From: an uncultured Balneola sp.
GTDB lineage: Bacteria; Bacteroidota; Rhodothermia; Balneolales; Balneolaceae
Length of the DNA: 33,769 nt
Reading direction: 5' to 3'
Assembly (NCBI GenBank): GCA_902529365.1
Contig: CABZWK010000015.1
Span: 1 to 33,769 of the forward strand
A program made the translations under genes and the position numbers. The notes beneath the pieces were generated by a model that saw nothing but the letters and a program-made list of their open reading frames with translations, was not told the DNA's origin and searched no databases. Shown here piece after piece: positions 15,485 through 24,168 of the stretch (the stretch's first letter is position 1; every line of letters begins with the position of its first letter).

Positions 15485-18400
15485 TTATGCTACATCTTCC
15501 ATTCGAACTCCTACCAATCGACTAACACCGGTTTCAGGCATCGTGACACCATACATCATCTCTGCCTTACTCATGGTTTTTTTATTGTGCGTAATAATGA
15601 TGAATTGAGTGTTATTTGAAAACTCTTTAATCATTTTAGCAAATCGTTCGATATTTGCATCATCTAACGGCGCATCAACCTCATCCAATACACAAAAAGG
15701 TGAGGGTTTTACCAAATAGATAGCAAATAGTAATGCGATGGCGGTGAGCGTTTTTTCCCCTCCTGAAAGTTGGGAAATACCCGAGGGTCGCTTACCCCTA
15801 GGTTGTGCTTTAATTTCAACACGAGCTTCTAGAGGATCTTCGGCATCTTGCTCTATAATCAAATCACAAAAATCGTCAGCAAAGAACAATGTTTTGAACA
15901 CACGCTGGAAATTATTTCGAACTTCTTCAAAGGTTAAGTTAAAGCGTTCTGTGGCCGTGGTATTGATTTCATCTATGGTTTCAAGAAGTTGAATTTCGGC
16001 TTTTATTAAATCTTCAATTTGTTCTTCATAGAAGTTTAATCGTTTGCTTTCCTCTTCATATTCTTCAATGGCAAGCGGATTTACTTCTCCCAGACTGTTC
16101 GCTTTTTGTTTGAGCCAAGTAATTCGCTGTTTCACTTCCTCTGGGCTTTTATCCTCGGGCAAAGGGTCACTTTTAAGCTGTTTAATGAGTAACCCGTAAC
16201 TTTCCCAAACATGGTCGCGAAGGCTTTCACTTTGTAAATCCATTTTTTCTTTGGCCATATGTAAATGATGAACTAGTTCAATGTTCACTTCTTTTTGGCG
16301 TCGTATTTCTTTAAGCTGTTTCTCTATTTCGTTAATGCTCCCCCGTACTATTGCAGCAGCTTCTTGTGTTTTTGATAGAGCTTGATCGGCATTTTCTTTA
16401 TGGATAGTCGATTGCGCTAGTTTTTCTTTCCAGCTAGTTATTTGTTCGGTGTTTAAACTGATATGCTCACTTGCTTTACCAATGCACTCCTCACGATGCT
16501 CTATGCGTTGTTCAACTCCATTTATACTAATTTGAGCACGTTGGATTTCACGTTCATGATTCTCAATCTTATTGGTAATATCCTGATGTTTAAGTTGAGC
16601 ATCGTTATACCGGCTTTGTGCACCTGATCGCTGTTCTTCTAATGATTCTAATAAGCTTTTTTGTTGTTCAAGTTTATGGTTATAGCCTTCAATATTTTGT
16701 TCGATCTCTTTTTGGGAGGGTGCTATGTTAGCAAGTTCTTGTTGCGCATTTCCCTCGTTGGATTGAAGAGAGTTTTTTCGGTTAACCCGGTCGGTAATAT
16801 TCTTTTGGTAAACTTGTACCTTTGAACTCATAGAGTGTTTTTGTTGCTCTAATGTGCGAATTTGTTGTTCGAGATCTTTTAGTACTTTATTTAGTATGGG
16901 TAAATCAATCTGTGCGCTTTTGCTTTCAATCTGTTCTAGATAGTCGGTGAGCTTGTGCAGCTCTTTCTGAATTTTTACCTGTTGTTTTTCTAGTCGCTCA
17001 ATTTTGGTTTTTAAGCTTACCCGCATACCAGTGTGGCTACTTTTACTGCCCGATGTGTAAAAAGAGTATCCATTACGAACATCCCCTTGTAAACTCACCG
17101 ATCTCCATTCTTTTTTTGGCTTAGATTTATTCATGAGCTCGATGTCTTCAAATACAAGAACATTACCCAATAAAAGTTGCTTTAGGGCAGAATACTTTGC
17201 TTTACAATCCACATGATGAAACAAGCTACCATCAGCAACATCATAAGTAGCGGCAAGCTGTTGAAGAGGAATAAAAGTAGCCAAGCCTTTTTTGTGTTCC
17301 TTTAACAATTTAGCAGCCGCAAGTGCTTCTTCCATTGTATCCACGACTAAATAATTAAGCATAGGACCAAGTGCCGACTCCAAAGCAACAGCATAAGTCT
17401 CATCGGTTGAAAAAATATCACTGACGGTCGTCATGCTTTTAAAATTAAATCGCTGCTCTTCTAATAGATATTGGACACTCGATGGAAAAGCTTCATTGGA
17501 AGCAGCTAAATCTTGAAGGAGCTGCGATTCTGACTCGGCTGATGCTAAGTCACTGCTAAGACTGCGAATCTGATCCTTCGTCTCGTTCTGGGTATGAGCG
17601 AATTGTTCTTTTTTTGCACGAGCTTCTTCTAACGACTTTTCCTGTTGGTTTCGATCGCTGAATATTTTTTCTAGCTGTTCATCTACCTTACTTTGTTGCC
17701 CAGTAATGGTAGAAATTTCACTATTCAAGTTAGAAATCTCAGACTCAATGCGTTCTAGATCACCTTCGGTATTTTCGAGTTTGGACTCAATTTTAATTCG
17801 CTTGGCTTGAAGCTGAGTTAATTCATTTTTAGCTGCACTAATTTGAACTTCAAGCTCATATATTTCGTGGCGAACTTTGCTGTATTGCTGTTGAGTTTGG
17901 GTGTAAATGACTCTTGAATCTTCTAAGCTTTTCTCAGATCGTGCTTGTTCTGTAGCAAATTCCTCTAGTTTTTCCTGGCTGTGTGTTCGAACTTGCTGTA
18001 ACTCTGCTAAATCCTTATTACCCTGTTCTATATCCCTTTTATATTCACTTAGAACTTTTTCTTCGCTTTCAATTTTTTGCTGGGCAATACGGATTTGGGT
18101 GGTAGCTTCTTGAACAGCTTCTGCCAGGGATTGTACTCTGCGTTGAGCTTCGGACTGTGCTCGTTCTTTTTCCACGAGGGCTTTACGAGCCTGCTCATCT
18201 TCGGCTTCAAGTGTATTCAGTTTTTGCTGGAGCTGTGTTTTTTCAAGCTCTGCGGAGTTCACGCGTTCAATTAATGGATATAGCTCTTGTTGAATCCGTT
18301 CGTATTCATGCAAGGTAAGTGCTTTATCAAGTTTTTCTAGTTCTTCTTTATATCCTTTTGCCTTGATCGCTTTCTCTGCTTGGATTTCTAAGCTTCGTGT

Positions 18401-19003
18401 TTTCTTGCGTAATTCAATCAATAAATCATCGATGCGTTGAAGATCTTTACGTGTTTCCTCAAGCTTTCTGAGGCTTCTTTTTCGCTGATCCTTATACCTC
18501 GTGATACCGGCAGCCTCTTCAAAAAGTTTCCGTCGATCGTTGTTTTTATCATTTAAAATTTCCTCTACCATCTTAAGCTCAATCACCGAATACGCATCCG
18601 AACCCATACCCGTATCCATGAACAATTCCATGATGTCTTTTAATCGGCATGAAGTTCCATTTATTAGGTATTCTGAATCTCCAGATCGATATAAACGACG
18701 AGTGATGGTGAGCTCTGAATATTCAATGGGCAAAAAACCTTTATCATTTACAAAAGTTAGAGATACCTCAGCCATCCCAAGAGCTTTTTTTTTGGTTGTA
18801 CCATTAAAAATCACATTACTCATTGCCGAAGATCGCAACAACGATGGTCGCTGCTCTCCCAGTACCCACCGTAAGGCATCTACAATGTTAGACTTACCAC
18901 ACCCATTTGGTCCGACAATGGATGTAATTCCACTATCAAAGCTCACTTTTGTTTTATGAGCAAAACTTTTAAATCCTTGTAATTCGAGTTCAGATATGTA
19001 CAA
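15485..19003 (-). CDS. smc: chromosome partition protein SMC
   Basis: ATPase of the SMC-ScpAB condensin that compacts and segregates the chromosome. The 1172-residue protein has the full layout. The N-terminal head carries Walker [15 protein letters not shown] (from about residue 32), followed by a long coiled coil (about 170-500). A hinge lies around 510-660 ([11 protein letters not shown]..., [19 protein letters not shown]), then a second coiled coil. The C-terminal head has the ABC signature [18 protein letters not shown] and Walker [16 protein letters not shown]. Length and domain order are normal. It lies between frr and the mutase gene, all on the minus strand. Confidence 0.97.
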   Translation of the reverse strand: MYISELELQGFKSFAHKTKVSFDSGITSIVGPNGCGKSNIVDALRWVLGEQRPSLLRSSAMSNVIFNGTTKKKALGMAEVSLTFVNDKGFLPIEYSELTITRRLYRSGDSEYLINGTSCRLKDIMELFMDTGMGSDAYSVIELKMVEEILNDKNNDRRKLFEEAAGITRYKDQRKRSLRKLEETRKDLQRIDDLLIELRKKTRSLEIQAEKAIKAKGYKEELEKLDKALTLHEYERIQQELYPLIERVNSAELEKTQLQQKLNTLEAEDEQARKALVEKERAQSEAQRRVQSLAEAVQEATTQIRIAQQKIESEEKVLSEYKRDIEQGNKDLAELQQVRTHSQEKLEEFATEQARSEKSLEDSRVIYTQTQQQYSKVRHEIYELEVQISAAKNELTQLQAKRIKIESKLENTEGDLERIESEISNLNSEISTITGQQSKVDEQLEKIFSDRNQQEKSLEEARAKKEQFAHTQNETKDQIRSLSSDLASAESESQLLQDLAASNEAFPSSVQYLLEEQRFNFKSMTTVSDIFSTDETYAVALESALGPMLNYLVVDTMEEALAAAKLLKEHKKGLATFIPLQQLAATYDVADGSLFHHVDCKAKYSALKQLLLGNVLVFEDIELMNKSKPKKEWRSVSLQGDVRNGYSFYTSGSKSSHTGMRVSLKTKIERLEKQQVKIQKELHKLTDYLEQIESKSAQIDLPILNKVLKDLEQQIRTLEQQKHSMSSKVQVYQKNITDRVNRKNSLQSNEGNAQQELANIAPSQKEIEQNIEGYNHKLEQQKSLLESLEEQRSGAQSRYNDAQLKHQDITNKIENHEREIQRAQISINGVEQRIEHREECIGKASEHISLNTEQITSWKEKLAQSTIHKENADQALSKTQEAAAIVRGSINEIEKQLKEIRRQKEVNIELVHHLHMAKEKMDLQSESLRDHVWESYGLLIKQLKSDPLPEDKSPEEVKQRITWLKQKANSLGEVNPLAIEEYEEESKRLNFYEEQIEDLIKAEIQLLETIDEINTTATERFNLTFEEVRNNFQRVFKTLFFADDFCDLIIEQDAEDPLEARVEIKAQPRGKRPSGISQLSGGEKTLTAIALLFAIYLVKPSPFCVLDEVDAPLDDANIERFAKMIKEFSNNTQFIIITHNKKTMSKAEMMYGVTMPETGVSRLVGVRMEDVA

Positions 19004-19047
19004 CGTTTATGGGCTTAGGCTTTTGGCTTACTTGCAAGCCAAGAAAT

Positions 19048-19617
19048 TTAGACGGTCATTATTTCCGATTCTTTTTGCTGCAATAGTTGATCTACATTGC
19101 TAGTTTGCCTATCGGTCACTTTTTGAACTTCCGCTTCTGCCTCAAATTTAGAATCTTCGGGTAATGAATGGAATTCGACAGCTTTTTTCACCGCATCATT
19201 GGCATCTCGGCGAGCATTACGAATGCTAATTCGTGCTTGTTCAGATTTATCCTTAGCCACTTTTACTAATTCTTTGCGTCGCTCCTCGGTTAAAATAGGT
19301 AGAGGTATACGAATCAAATCACCATCATTCATTGGGTTGAGTCCCAAACCTGAGGATATAATCCCTTTTTCTATATCTGTTATAATACTTTTATCGTAGG
19401 GTTGTACTAACAGTAGTCGTGGCTCAGGAGCTGAAATATTCGCTAATTGCTGAAGGGGGGTTTGGGCACCATAGTATTCTACTTGAATACCTTGAATTAA
19501 TGTGGGGTTTGCCTTACCGGCTCGAATATGCATAAATTCTTTTTTTAAATACTGAACCGCATCGTCCATTTTCATTTCTGCTTCATCTACTATTTCTTGC
19601 AGTTCGTCCGAAATCAT
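19048..19617 (-). CDS. frr: ribosome recycling factor
   Basis: Splits post-termination ribosomes together with EF-G. The 189-residue protein shows the RRF pattern: a long helix with MKKA-like DDAVQYLKKEFMHIRAGKANPTLI, then PLQQLANISAPEPRLLLVQPYDKS, and the C-terminal RIPLPILTEERRKELVKVAKDKSEQARISIRNARR. An AGGAG Shine-Dalgarno lies about seven bases before the ATG, stronger than most in this window. It follows pyrH, as in most bacteria, but after a 144-base gap that could hold its own promoter. Confidence 0.96.
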   Translation of the reverse strand: MISDELQEIVDEAEMKMDDAVQYLKKEFMHIRAGKANPTLIQGIQVEYYGAQTPLQQLANISAPEPRLLLVQPYDKSIITDIEKGIISSGLGLNPMNDGDLIRIPLPILTEERRKELVKVAKDKSEQARISIRNARRDANDAVKKAVEFHSLPEDSKFEAEAEVQKVTDRQTSNVDQLLQQKESEIMTV

Positions 19618-19761
19618 TATGTTCTCCTACCAAGTTTTTGTTCAACTGAGTTATTATGGTAACGCCTTCCCGACACATCTCCCTACGGGTTGATGTATAC
19701 CATAGATCACTTTCGAAAATACTAAATGTGTGGTATAAATCTTAATAATTTGTGGGGCAGT

Positions 19762-20481
19762 TTATTCCCAAATGACCGTGGTACCATCATTACTGCCTTC
19801 GCAGACAATCTTCTTAAGTGTACCCTCTTTATTCATATTAAAGACGATGATGGGGGTTTCGTTTTCACGGCATAGAGTAAATGCCGTAAGGTCCATTACG
19901 GATAAGCGTCTTTTTAGGATTTCATCGCCAGTAATAGTATCAAATTTAATAGCATTGGGAGTAGTTTCTGGGTCTGCGTCGTAAATTCCATCAACCCGAG
20001 TACCTTTGAGTATTACATCGGCCTCTACCTCAATAGCTCGAAGGGCTCCAGCGGTGTCGGTAGTAAAATAGGGGTTACCGGTTCCGGCACCAAAGATGAT
20101 GACTCGTCCTTTTTCTAGATGTCTGACAGCTCTTCGGCGTATAAATGGCTCAGCAATAGCCTCCATTCGAATAGCACTCATAAGTCGAGTCATTATTCCA
20201 CTACGTTCTAGTGCGTCTTGGAGTGCCATCGCATTAATCATCGTGGCTAACATCCCCATATAATCACCTTGAACACGATCCATGCCTTCGGTAGCTCCTT
20301 TCACTCCGCGAAATATGTTCCCCCCACCAATTACAATACAGATTTCTATACCTTGTTCGTGGATAGATTTGATTTCTTTGGCATACTGGTGAAGAATTTT
20401 CCCATCGATACCATGTCCCTGTTCTCCCAGTAAAGCTTCGCCACTGAGCTTCAAAAGTATGCGTTTGTACGTTTTTGCCAC
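19762..20481 (-). CDS. pyrH: UMP kinase
   Basis: Phosphorylates UMP to UDP (amino-acid kinase fold, hexamer). Signatures are [14 protein letters not shown] at the N-terminus, [42 protein letters not shown] and [24 protein letters not shown]. The longest frame begins at a TTG at 20526, but that would place the start inside the tsf terminator hairpin. The GTG at 20481 gives [16 protein letters not shown], a 239-residue protein of normal length, and is preferred. This start implies a promoter or readthrough after the terminator. No clear Shine-Dalgarno is seen. Confidence 0.95.
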   Translation of the reverse strand: MAKTYKRILLKLSGEALLGEQGHGIDGKILHQYAKEIKSIHEQGIEICIVIGGGNIFRGVKGATEGMDRVQGDYMGMLATMINAMALQDALERSGIMTRLMSAIRMEAIAEPFIRRRAVRHLEKGRVIIFGAGTGNPYFTTDTAGALRAIEVEADVILKGTRVDGIYDADPETTPNAIKFDTITGDEILKRRLSVMDLTAFTLCRENETPIIVFNMNKEGTLKKIVCEGSNDGTTVIWE

Positions 20482-20501
20482 ACTGTTTGGATTTATAGGA
20501 T

Positions 20502-20532
20502 AAAAAAAAGCTGACTTGAAAATCAAGTCAGC
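20502..20532 (-). terminator. rho-independent terminator after tsf
   Basis: On the minus strand a perfect 10-bp stem, GCTGACTTGA and TCAAGTCAGC, with a three-base loop is followed directly by eight T residues. It begins 20 bases after the tsf stop and ends 20 bases before the preferred pyrH GTG. It should end the rplM/rpsB-tsf transcript and separate it from pyrH-frr. Confidence 0.92.
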
Positions 20533-20552
20533 CTAATGTACTGAAATTTTAA

Positions 20553-21386
20553 TTAAGCATCTTCGCCTAATTGAATTCGATGGAAGGATACAACAAGAGG
20601 TGCGTTGTTATCCTCTAAATATTTTTTGACAGACAAGCTATTATCTTTCACAAATTTTTGATTCAGAAGAACTCGTTCTTCATAAAAGCGACGTAGCTTA
20701 CCTTTTGCAGCTTTTTCCGCTATTTCTTCTGGTTTACCTTCATTGATAAGAAGTTCTTTGGCTATTTCCAATTCTTTCTCTACAACAGAGGCGTCAACTT
20801 CAGCTTCAGTAACGGCAATTGGCTTCATAGCTGCTACTTGCATCGCAACATCTTTGCCGATCTCTGGGTCGATAGAAGGTCCGTCGAATTCGACAAGTAC
20901 GCCCAATTGATTACCTGGGTGAATGTAACTAACTATAGCGCCATCGGTGTTTGTAAGTATGGTAGTACTGATTTGGATTTTTTCTCCAATTTTACCTGTC
21001 ATGTCTTGAAGGTGATTGGCTATACTAATACCGTCAATTTCAATAGCTAACAATGCCTCAACAGACGATGTGTTGTTGTCATAAGCTGCATTTAAGAAGG
21101 CATCAGCTTGTGCTTGAAAATCTTCATTACGAGCTACAAAATCGGTCTCACAGTTGATCTCGATGACCACTGCTTTTTTGGCATCAGCACTAATTCGTGT
21201 GAGAATTAATCCTTCTTTGGCTTCACGATCGGCTCGCTTGTCAGCTACCTTTTGGCCTTTTTTTCTAAGAATTTCAACAGCACTGTCAAAATCACCTTCG
21301 GCTTCTGCCAAGGCTTTTTTACAGTCCATCATGCCTGCTCCGGTCATGTCTCTTAGCTTCTTTACATCTGCGGCAGAAATGCTCAT
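20553..21386 (-). CDS. tsf: translation elongation factor Ts
   Basis: Guanine-nucleotide exchange factor for EF-Tu. The N-terminal UBA-like region reads VKKLRDMTGAGMMDCKKALAEAEGD and is followed by KADKRADREAKEG-like sequence. Then comes VEINCETDFVARNEDF, the core contacting EF-Tu. 277 residues is a normal length. GGAG lies about eight bases upstream of the ATG. Follows rpsB by 44 bases, the usual order, and is closed by a strong terminator. Confidence 0.97.
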   Translation of the reverse strand: MSISAADVKKLRDMTGAGMMDCKKALAEAEGDFDSAVEILRKKGQKVADKRADREAKEGLILTRISADAKKAVVIEINCETDFVARNEDFQAQADAFLNAAYDNNTSSVEALLAIEIDGISIANHLQDMTGKIGEKIQISTTILTNTDGAIVSYIHPGNQLGVLVEFDGPSIDPEIGKDVAMQVAAMKPIAVTEAEVDASVVEKELEIAKELLINEGKPEEIAEKAAKGKLRRFYEERVLLNQKFVKDNSLSVKKYLEDNNAPLVVSFHRIQLGEDA

Positions 21387-21430
21387 TTGTATGTCTCCAA
21401 GATTGAAAGTTTGGTGATTAAATCGGTGAA

Positions 21431-22363
21431 TTATGTTTTTTCTTCTGAAGCGCTGTCTTCGGTAGTCGATTCATCTGAGGTATTTTCCTCTGTAGAGGTA
21501 GTTGAATCTTCTACCTTCTCCGTAGGTACGTCTTGAGGTTCTAAGGTCTCAAGATTGCTGGTATCTTTTTTCTTGCGGCGAGAACGCAATTTGGTTTTAG
21601 GTTCTAGATCCTCGTTAGAATCTATTTTGGCATCCATGGCTAGTTCTTCCATATATGCTTCTTCTTCATATGCTTCACGTTCAGCCGCTCCTTCGATAAT
21701 GGCATCGGCTACCTGAGAGGTTACTAACTGAATAGTTCGTGCAGAATCGTCATTACACGGCACAATGTAATCAGGAACATCAGGATCACTATTAGTGTCC
21801 ACCATAGCAATAATGGGAATGTGTAATTTGATGGCTTCACTTACTGCTAAATGCTCTTTTTGAATATCTACGACAAAAATAGCACCGGGTATACGATTCA
21901 TGTTGGCAATACCACCGAGTGTATTTTCAAGTTTATCTTGCTCACGAGAAAGCATAAGTCGCTCTTTTTTGGTGAGCTCGTCAAACGTACCATCTGTTTT
22001 CATACGCTCGATTTCTTCCATACGAGAAATGCTTTTTCTAACGGTAGCAAAATTGGTTAACATACCGCCTAACCAACGGTGTGTTACATAGGGCATTCCA
22101 GCTCTAACCGCTTCGTTACGTATTATTTCGGTCGACTGTTTTTTAGTACCCACAAATAAAATGGTTTTTCCAGCACGGGATAATTTTTGGATTTCGTCGA
22201 TAGCTTCTTGAAGATAGTTTTGTGTCTTCTTTAAATCTATGATATGAATACCATTGCGTTGCATAAAGATAAATTCTTTCATCTTGGGATTCCAGCGACG
22301 GGTTAGGTGACCAAAGTGGGCACCTGATTGGAGTAGTTCCTGAATGGAGGCTGCTTTAGGCAT
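21431..22363 (-). CDS. rpsB: 30S ribosomal protein S2 with acidic C-terminal extension
   Basis: Component of the small ribosomal subunit. The core (1-235) has LLQSGAHFGHLTRRWNPKM, FVGTKKQSTEIIRNEA, RWLGGMLTNF and the IPIIAMVDTNSDPDVPDYIVPCNDDS motif. After about residue 240 comes a ~70-residue tail absent from E. coli S2: a basic patch (RSRRKKK) and then a low-complexity acidic Ser/Thr/Glu run to the end. Such tails occur in several Bacteroidota-type S2 proteins; the role is unknown. Transcribed with tsf. Confidence 0.97.
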   Translation of the reverse strand: MPKAASIQELLQSGAHFGHLTRRWNPKMKEFIFMQRNGIHIIDLKKTQNYLQEAIDEIQKLSRAGKTILFVGTKKQSTEIIRNEAVRAGMPYVTHRWLGGMLTNFATVRKSISRMEEIERMKTDGTFDELTKKERLMLSREQDKLENTLGGIANMNRIPGAIFVVDIQKEHLAVSEAIKLHIPIIAMVDTNSDPDVPDYIVPCNDDSARTIQLVTSQVADAIIEGAAEREAYEEEAYMEELAMDAKIDSNEDLEPKTKLRSRRKKKDTSNLETLEPQDVPTEKVEDSTTSTEENTSDESTTEDSASEEKT

Positions 22364-22569
22364 AATATAATTGAGTTAGGTTATTCCTCTGTATGGATCA
22401 TCTCTTTAAACCTATTAACAATATAGAATACTTGAATGCATAAACTGTACTGTTAACACCTAGTTAAAGATCACCACACATGTGTTTTTGTGTGTCGAGC
22501 TGAGCTCTAATCGCAAAATCAACCGGTCGAATATAGAATTTGTACAGGCTAATTCTTGTTATGTTCTTG
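22364..22569 (-). other. 206-base spacer before rpsB, possible leader region
   Basis: No gene fits here. It contains a perfect 10-base palindrome ACACATGTGT (22476-22485) and an overlapping CACACA/TGTGTG hairpin (22475-22494). In other bacteria S2 represses its own operon through the rpsB leader, so an autoregulatory site is plausible, but I cannot match a known leader motif. Confidence 0.25.
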
Positions 22570-22956
22570 TTATCGTTTACTGAATTGGAAACGTTTACGC
22601 GCCTTTGGTTGTCCGTATTTCTTACGCTCAACCATGCGACTGTCGCGTGTTAGAAGACCGTGCTCCTTTAGAAGTGAGTGCATACTTTCTTGTTCCCCAT
22701 CGATCGCACGTGCAAGTGCATGCTGTATAGCACCAGCTTGTCCTGCCTTTCCACCACCTCGTACGGTAACTTTGATATCGAATTGTCCATCCATTTCAGT
22801 AATGTGCATCGGTGAAAGGGCGATATTACGCATAGCTTTTACCGGTAGATATTCTTCGATGGGTACGTTGTTAACGATAAATATACCTGTTCCTGGCTTA
22901 ACGTGTAAGCGAGCAGTAGAGGTTTTTCTTCGTCCTAGATAATTTGCTTGGGCCAT
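22570..22956 (-). CDS. rpsI: 30S ribosomal protein S9
   Basis: Small-subunit protein whose C-terminal tail reaches the P-site tRNA. The 128 residues show YLGRRKTSTARLHVKPGTG, VTVRGGGKAGQAGAIQHALARAI and the basic terminus KKYGQPKARKRFQFSKR, which ends in the usual FSKR. It starts six bases after the rplM stop, so the two are co-transcribed as in nearly all bacteria. Confidence 0.97.
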   Translation of the reverse strand: MAQANYLGRRKTSTARLHVKPGTGIFIVNNVPIEEYLPVKAMRNIALSPMHITEMDGQFDIKVTVRGGGKAGQAGAIQHALARAIDGEQESMHSLLKEHGLLTRDSRMVERKKYGQPKARKRFQFSKR

Positions 22957-22962
22957 GATAAT

Positions 22963-23406
22963 TTAGAGCTCTACAATTTCAGGATTCTGTGCAGTATGCT
23001 GATGAATAGGTCCGGCATACACACGTAGATTTTTTAAAATTTTTCTACCCAATTTATTTTTTGGTAACATGCCTTTGACAGCCATAGTGACCAATGATGT
23101 TGGGTCTTTTGCCATTTTTGCTTCGGCACTAGTAAATCGCTCACCACCTGGATAAAAAGTGTGGTGGAAATACATCTTTTCCGTCATTTTCTTGCCGGTC
23201 AATTTTACTTTTTCAGCATTGATTACAATAACGTTATCGCCTGTATCCATATGAGGAGTAAAGGTAGGTTTGTTTTTGCCACGTAAAATTGACGCAACTA
23301 CGCTACTCAGTCGTCCTAATGGTTGATCTTCGGCGTCCACTAAAACCCAGTTTTTATCGATATCACTAGCTTTGGCTGAGTATGTTTTGAAACTTATAGT
23401 ATCCAC
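22963..23406 (-). CDS. rplM: 50S ribosomal protein L13
   Basis: Early-assembly large-subunit protein. The 147 residues contain NWVLVDAEDQPLGRLSSVVASILRGKNKP, the YFHHTFYPGG region and AVKGMLPKNKLGRKILKNLRVYAGPIHQHTAQ. Length and motifs are typical. First gene of the rplM-rpsI pair; the 160 bases upstream, before the divergent T9SS relic, carry a candidate promoter. Confidence 0.97.
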   Translation of the reverse strand: MDTISFKTYSAKASDIDKNWVLVDAEDQPLGRLSSVVASILRGKNKPTFTPHMDTGDNVIVINAEKVKLTGKKMTEKMYFHHTFYPGGERFTSAEAKMAKDPTSLVTMAVKGMLPKNKLGRKILKNLRVYAGPIHQHTAQNPEIVEL

Positions 23407-23441
23407 AATATATGTGTTTGGTTGCTTTTTTAGAAAGACTT

Positions 23442-23473
23442 AAAAACTACGGGAAAAAAAACTACTTTTCAAC
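23442..23473 (-). promoter_or_regulatory. candidate Bacteroidota-type promoter for rplM-rpsI
   Basis: On the minus strand GTTG (23473-23470), 20 bases, then TAGTTTTT (23449-23442) is close to the Bacteroidota pattern TTTG / TAnnTTTG. It lies about 36 bases upstream of the rplM start, in an otherwise AT-rich gap, and there is no competing gene on this strand. Confidence 0.35.
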
Positions 23474-23549
23474 AATTATAATTATAGAGCTTTATGAAAG
23501 ATATTTTTCTTTGAAAGCATTAAATAATTAAATGGAATCAGCAACATAA

Positions 23550-24011
23550 TTTATCAATTTATGGCCTATGGCTGCAGATGGGCTAGGAGCCAGTTTAGCC
23601 CTAGTTAATCCATTACTAGATAATGCTGAAGCTCGTTTTTGGAGCGTATCTTCAAGTGGAGGAACTTCAGGGGAGCCTAATTTGGACGTGCTAGTGGCCA
23701 ATGAGTTGAACGAGCATCCCATAAATAACACAGACCAACCCTACCAAACTCAACTTGGCAACAATTACCCGAACCCATTTAATCCTACCACAACAATTCC
23801 CTTTAGTTTGGAAAAGGCTTCAAAGGTGAGACTAACCGTCTATGATATGCTAGGCCGTTCAGTACGGGTAATAATTGATGAATATCGTTCAGCAGGGACA
23901 CATGAAGTCCGTTTCAGTGCTGGTCTGGATGGGCTATCGAGTGGTTTATATATGTATAATTTAGAGTTTGATGGTGAGCGAATAACAAAAACAATGCTAC
24001 TTTTAAAATAA
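23550..24011 (+). pseudogene. C-terminal relic of a T9SS-secreted protein (lamin-tail-like end plus type A sorting domain)
   Basis: The frame (147 codons from an internal ATG at 23568) has no signal peptide. It begins in mid-domain, just after a stop at 23547-23549. The first part (LGASLALVNPLLDNAEARFW, then GGTSGEPN) resembles the end of a lamin-tail domain of cell-surface proteins. Residues about 62-147 form a complete T9SS type A sorting domain: NNYPNPFNPTTTIPFSLEK, VRLTVYDMLGRSV, then SAGLDGLSSGLYMYNLEFDG and MLLLK at the end. Without a Sec signal it cannot reach T9SS, so it is most likely the 3' remnant of a larger gene lost by deletion. It shows that the lineage has used type IX secretion. 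Confidence 0.75.
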
Positions 24012-24168
24012 GCCGCATGAAAAGGTAGGTTGGACTTCCCCAAATAGGGAAAAAATTCGTACATTTGTACTCTGTAAATAGTTAGCATGGGCTTGAATGA
24101 AGGCGAATGCTAGACTTGTACCATTTTATCATTCTATACATCCAACACTTTCACAAAAAGACTCCTAA

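Noticed and set aside
20482-20526. Extended N-terminus of UMP kinase
   Set aside because: It overlaps the tsf terminator hairpin and poly-T tract, and translates to a non-conserved [10 protein letters not shown] stretch starting at TTG.
22556-22942. Long plus-strand frame opposite rpsI
   Set aside because: It is a shadow of the highly conserved S9 gene on the other strand.
23568-24011. A functional small secreted protein
   Set aside because: There is no signal peptide, the frame opens within a domain right after a stop codon, and the sorting domain alone has no cargo.
24038-24120. Short palindromes upstream of acnA (a TTCCC/GGGAA hairpin and GTAC-N4-GTAC)
   Set aside because: The arms are only 4-5 bp, with no T-run or consistent spacing to a promoter; chance is likely in AT-rich sequence.
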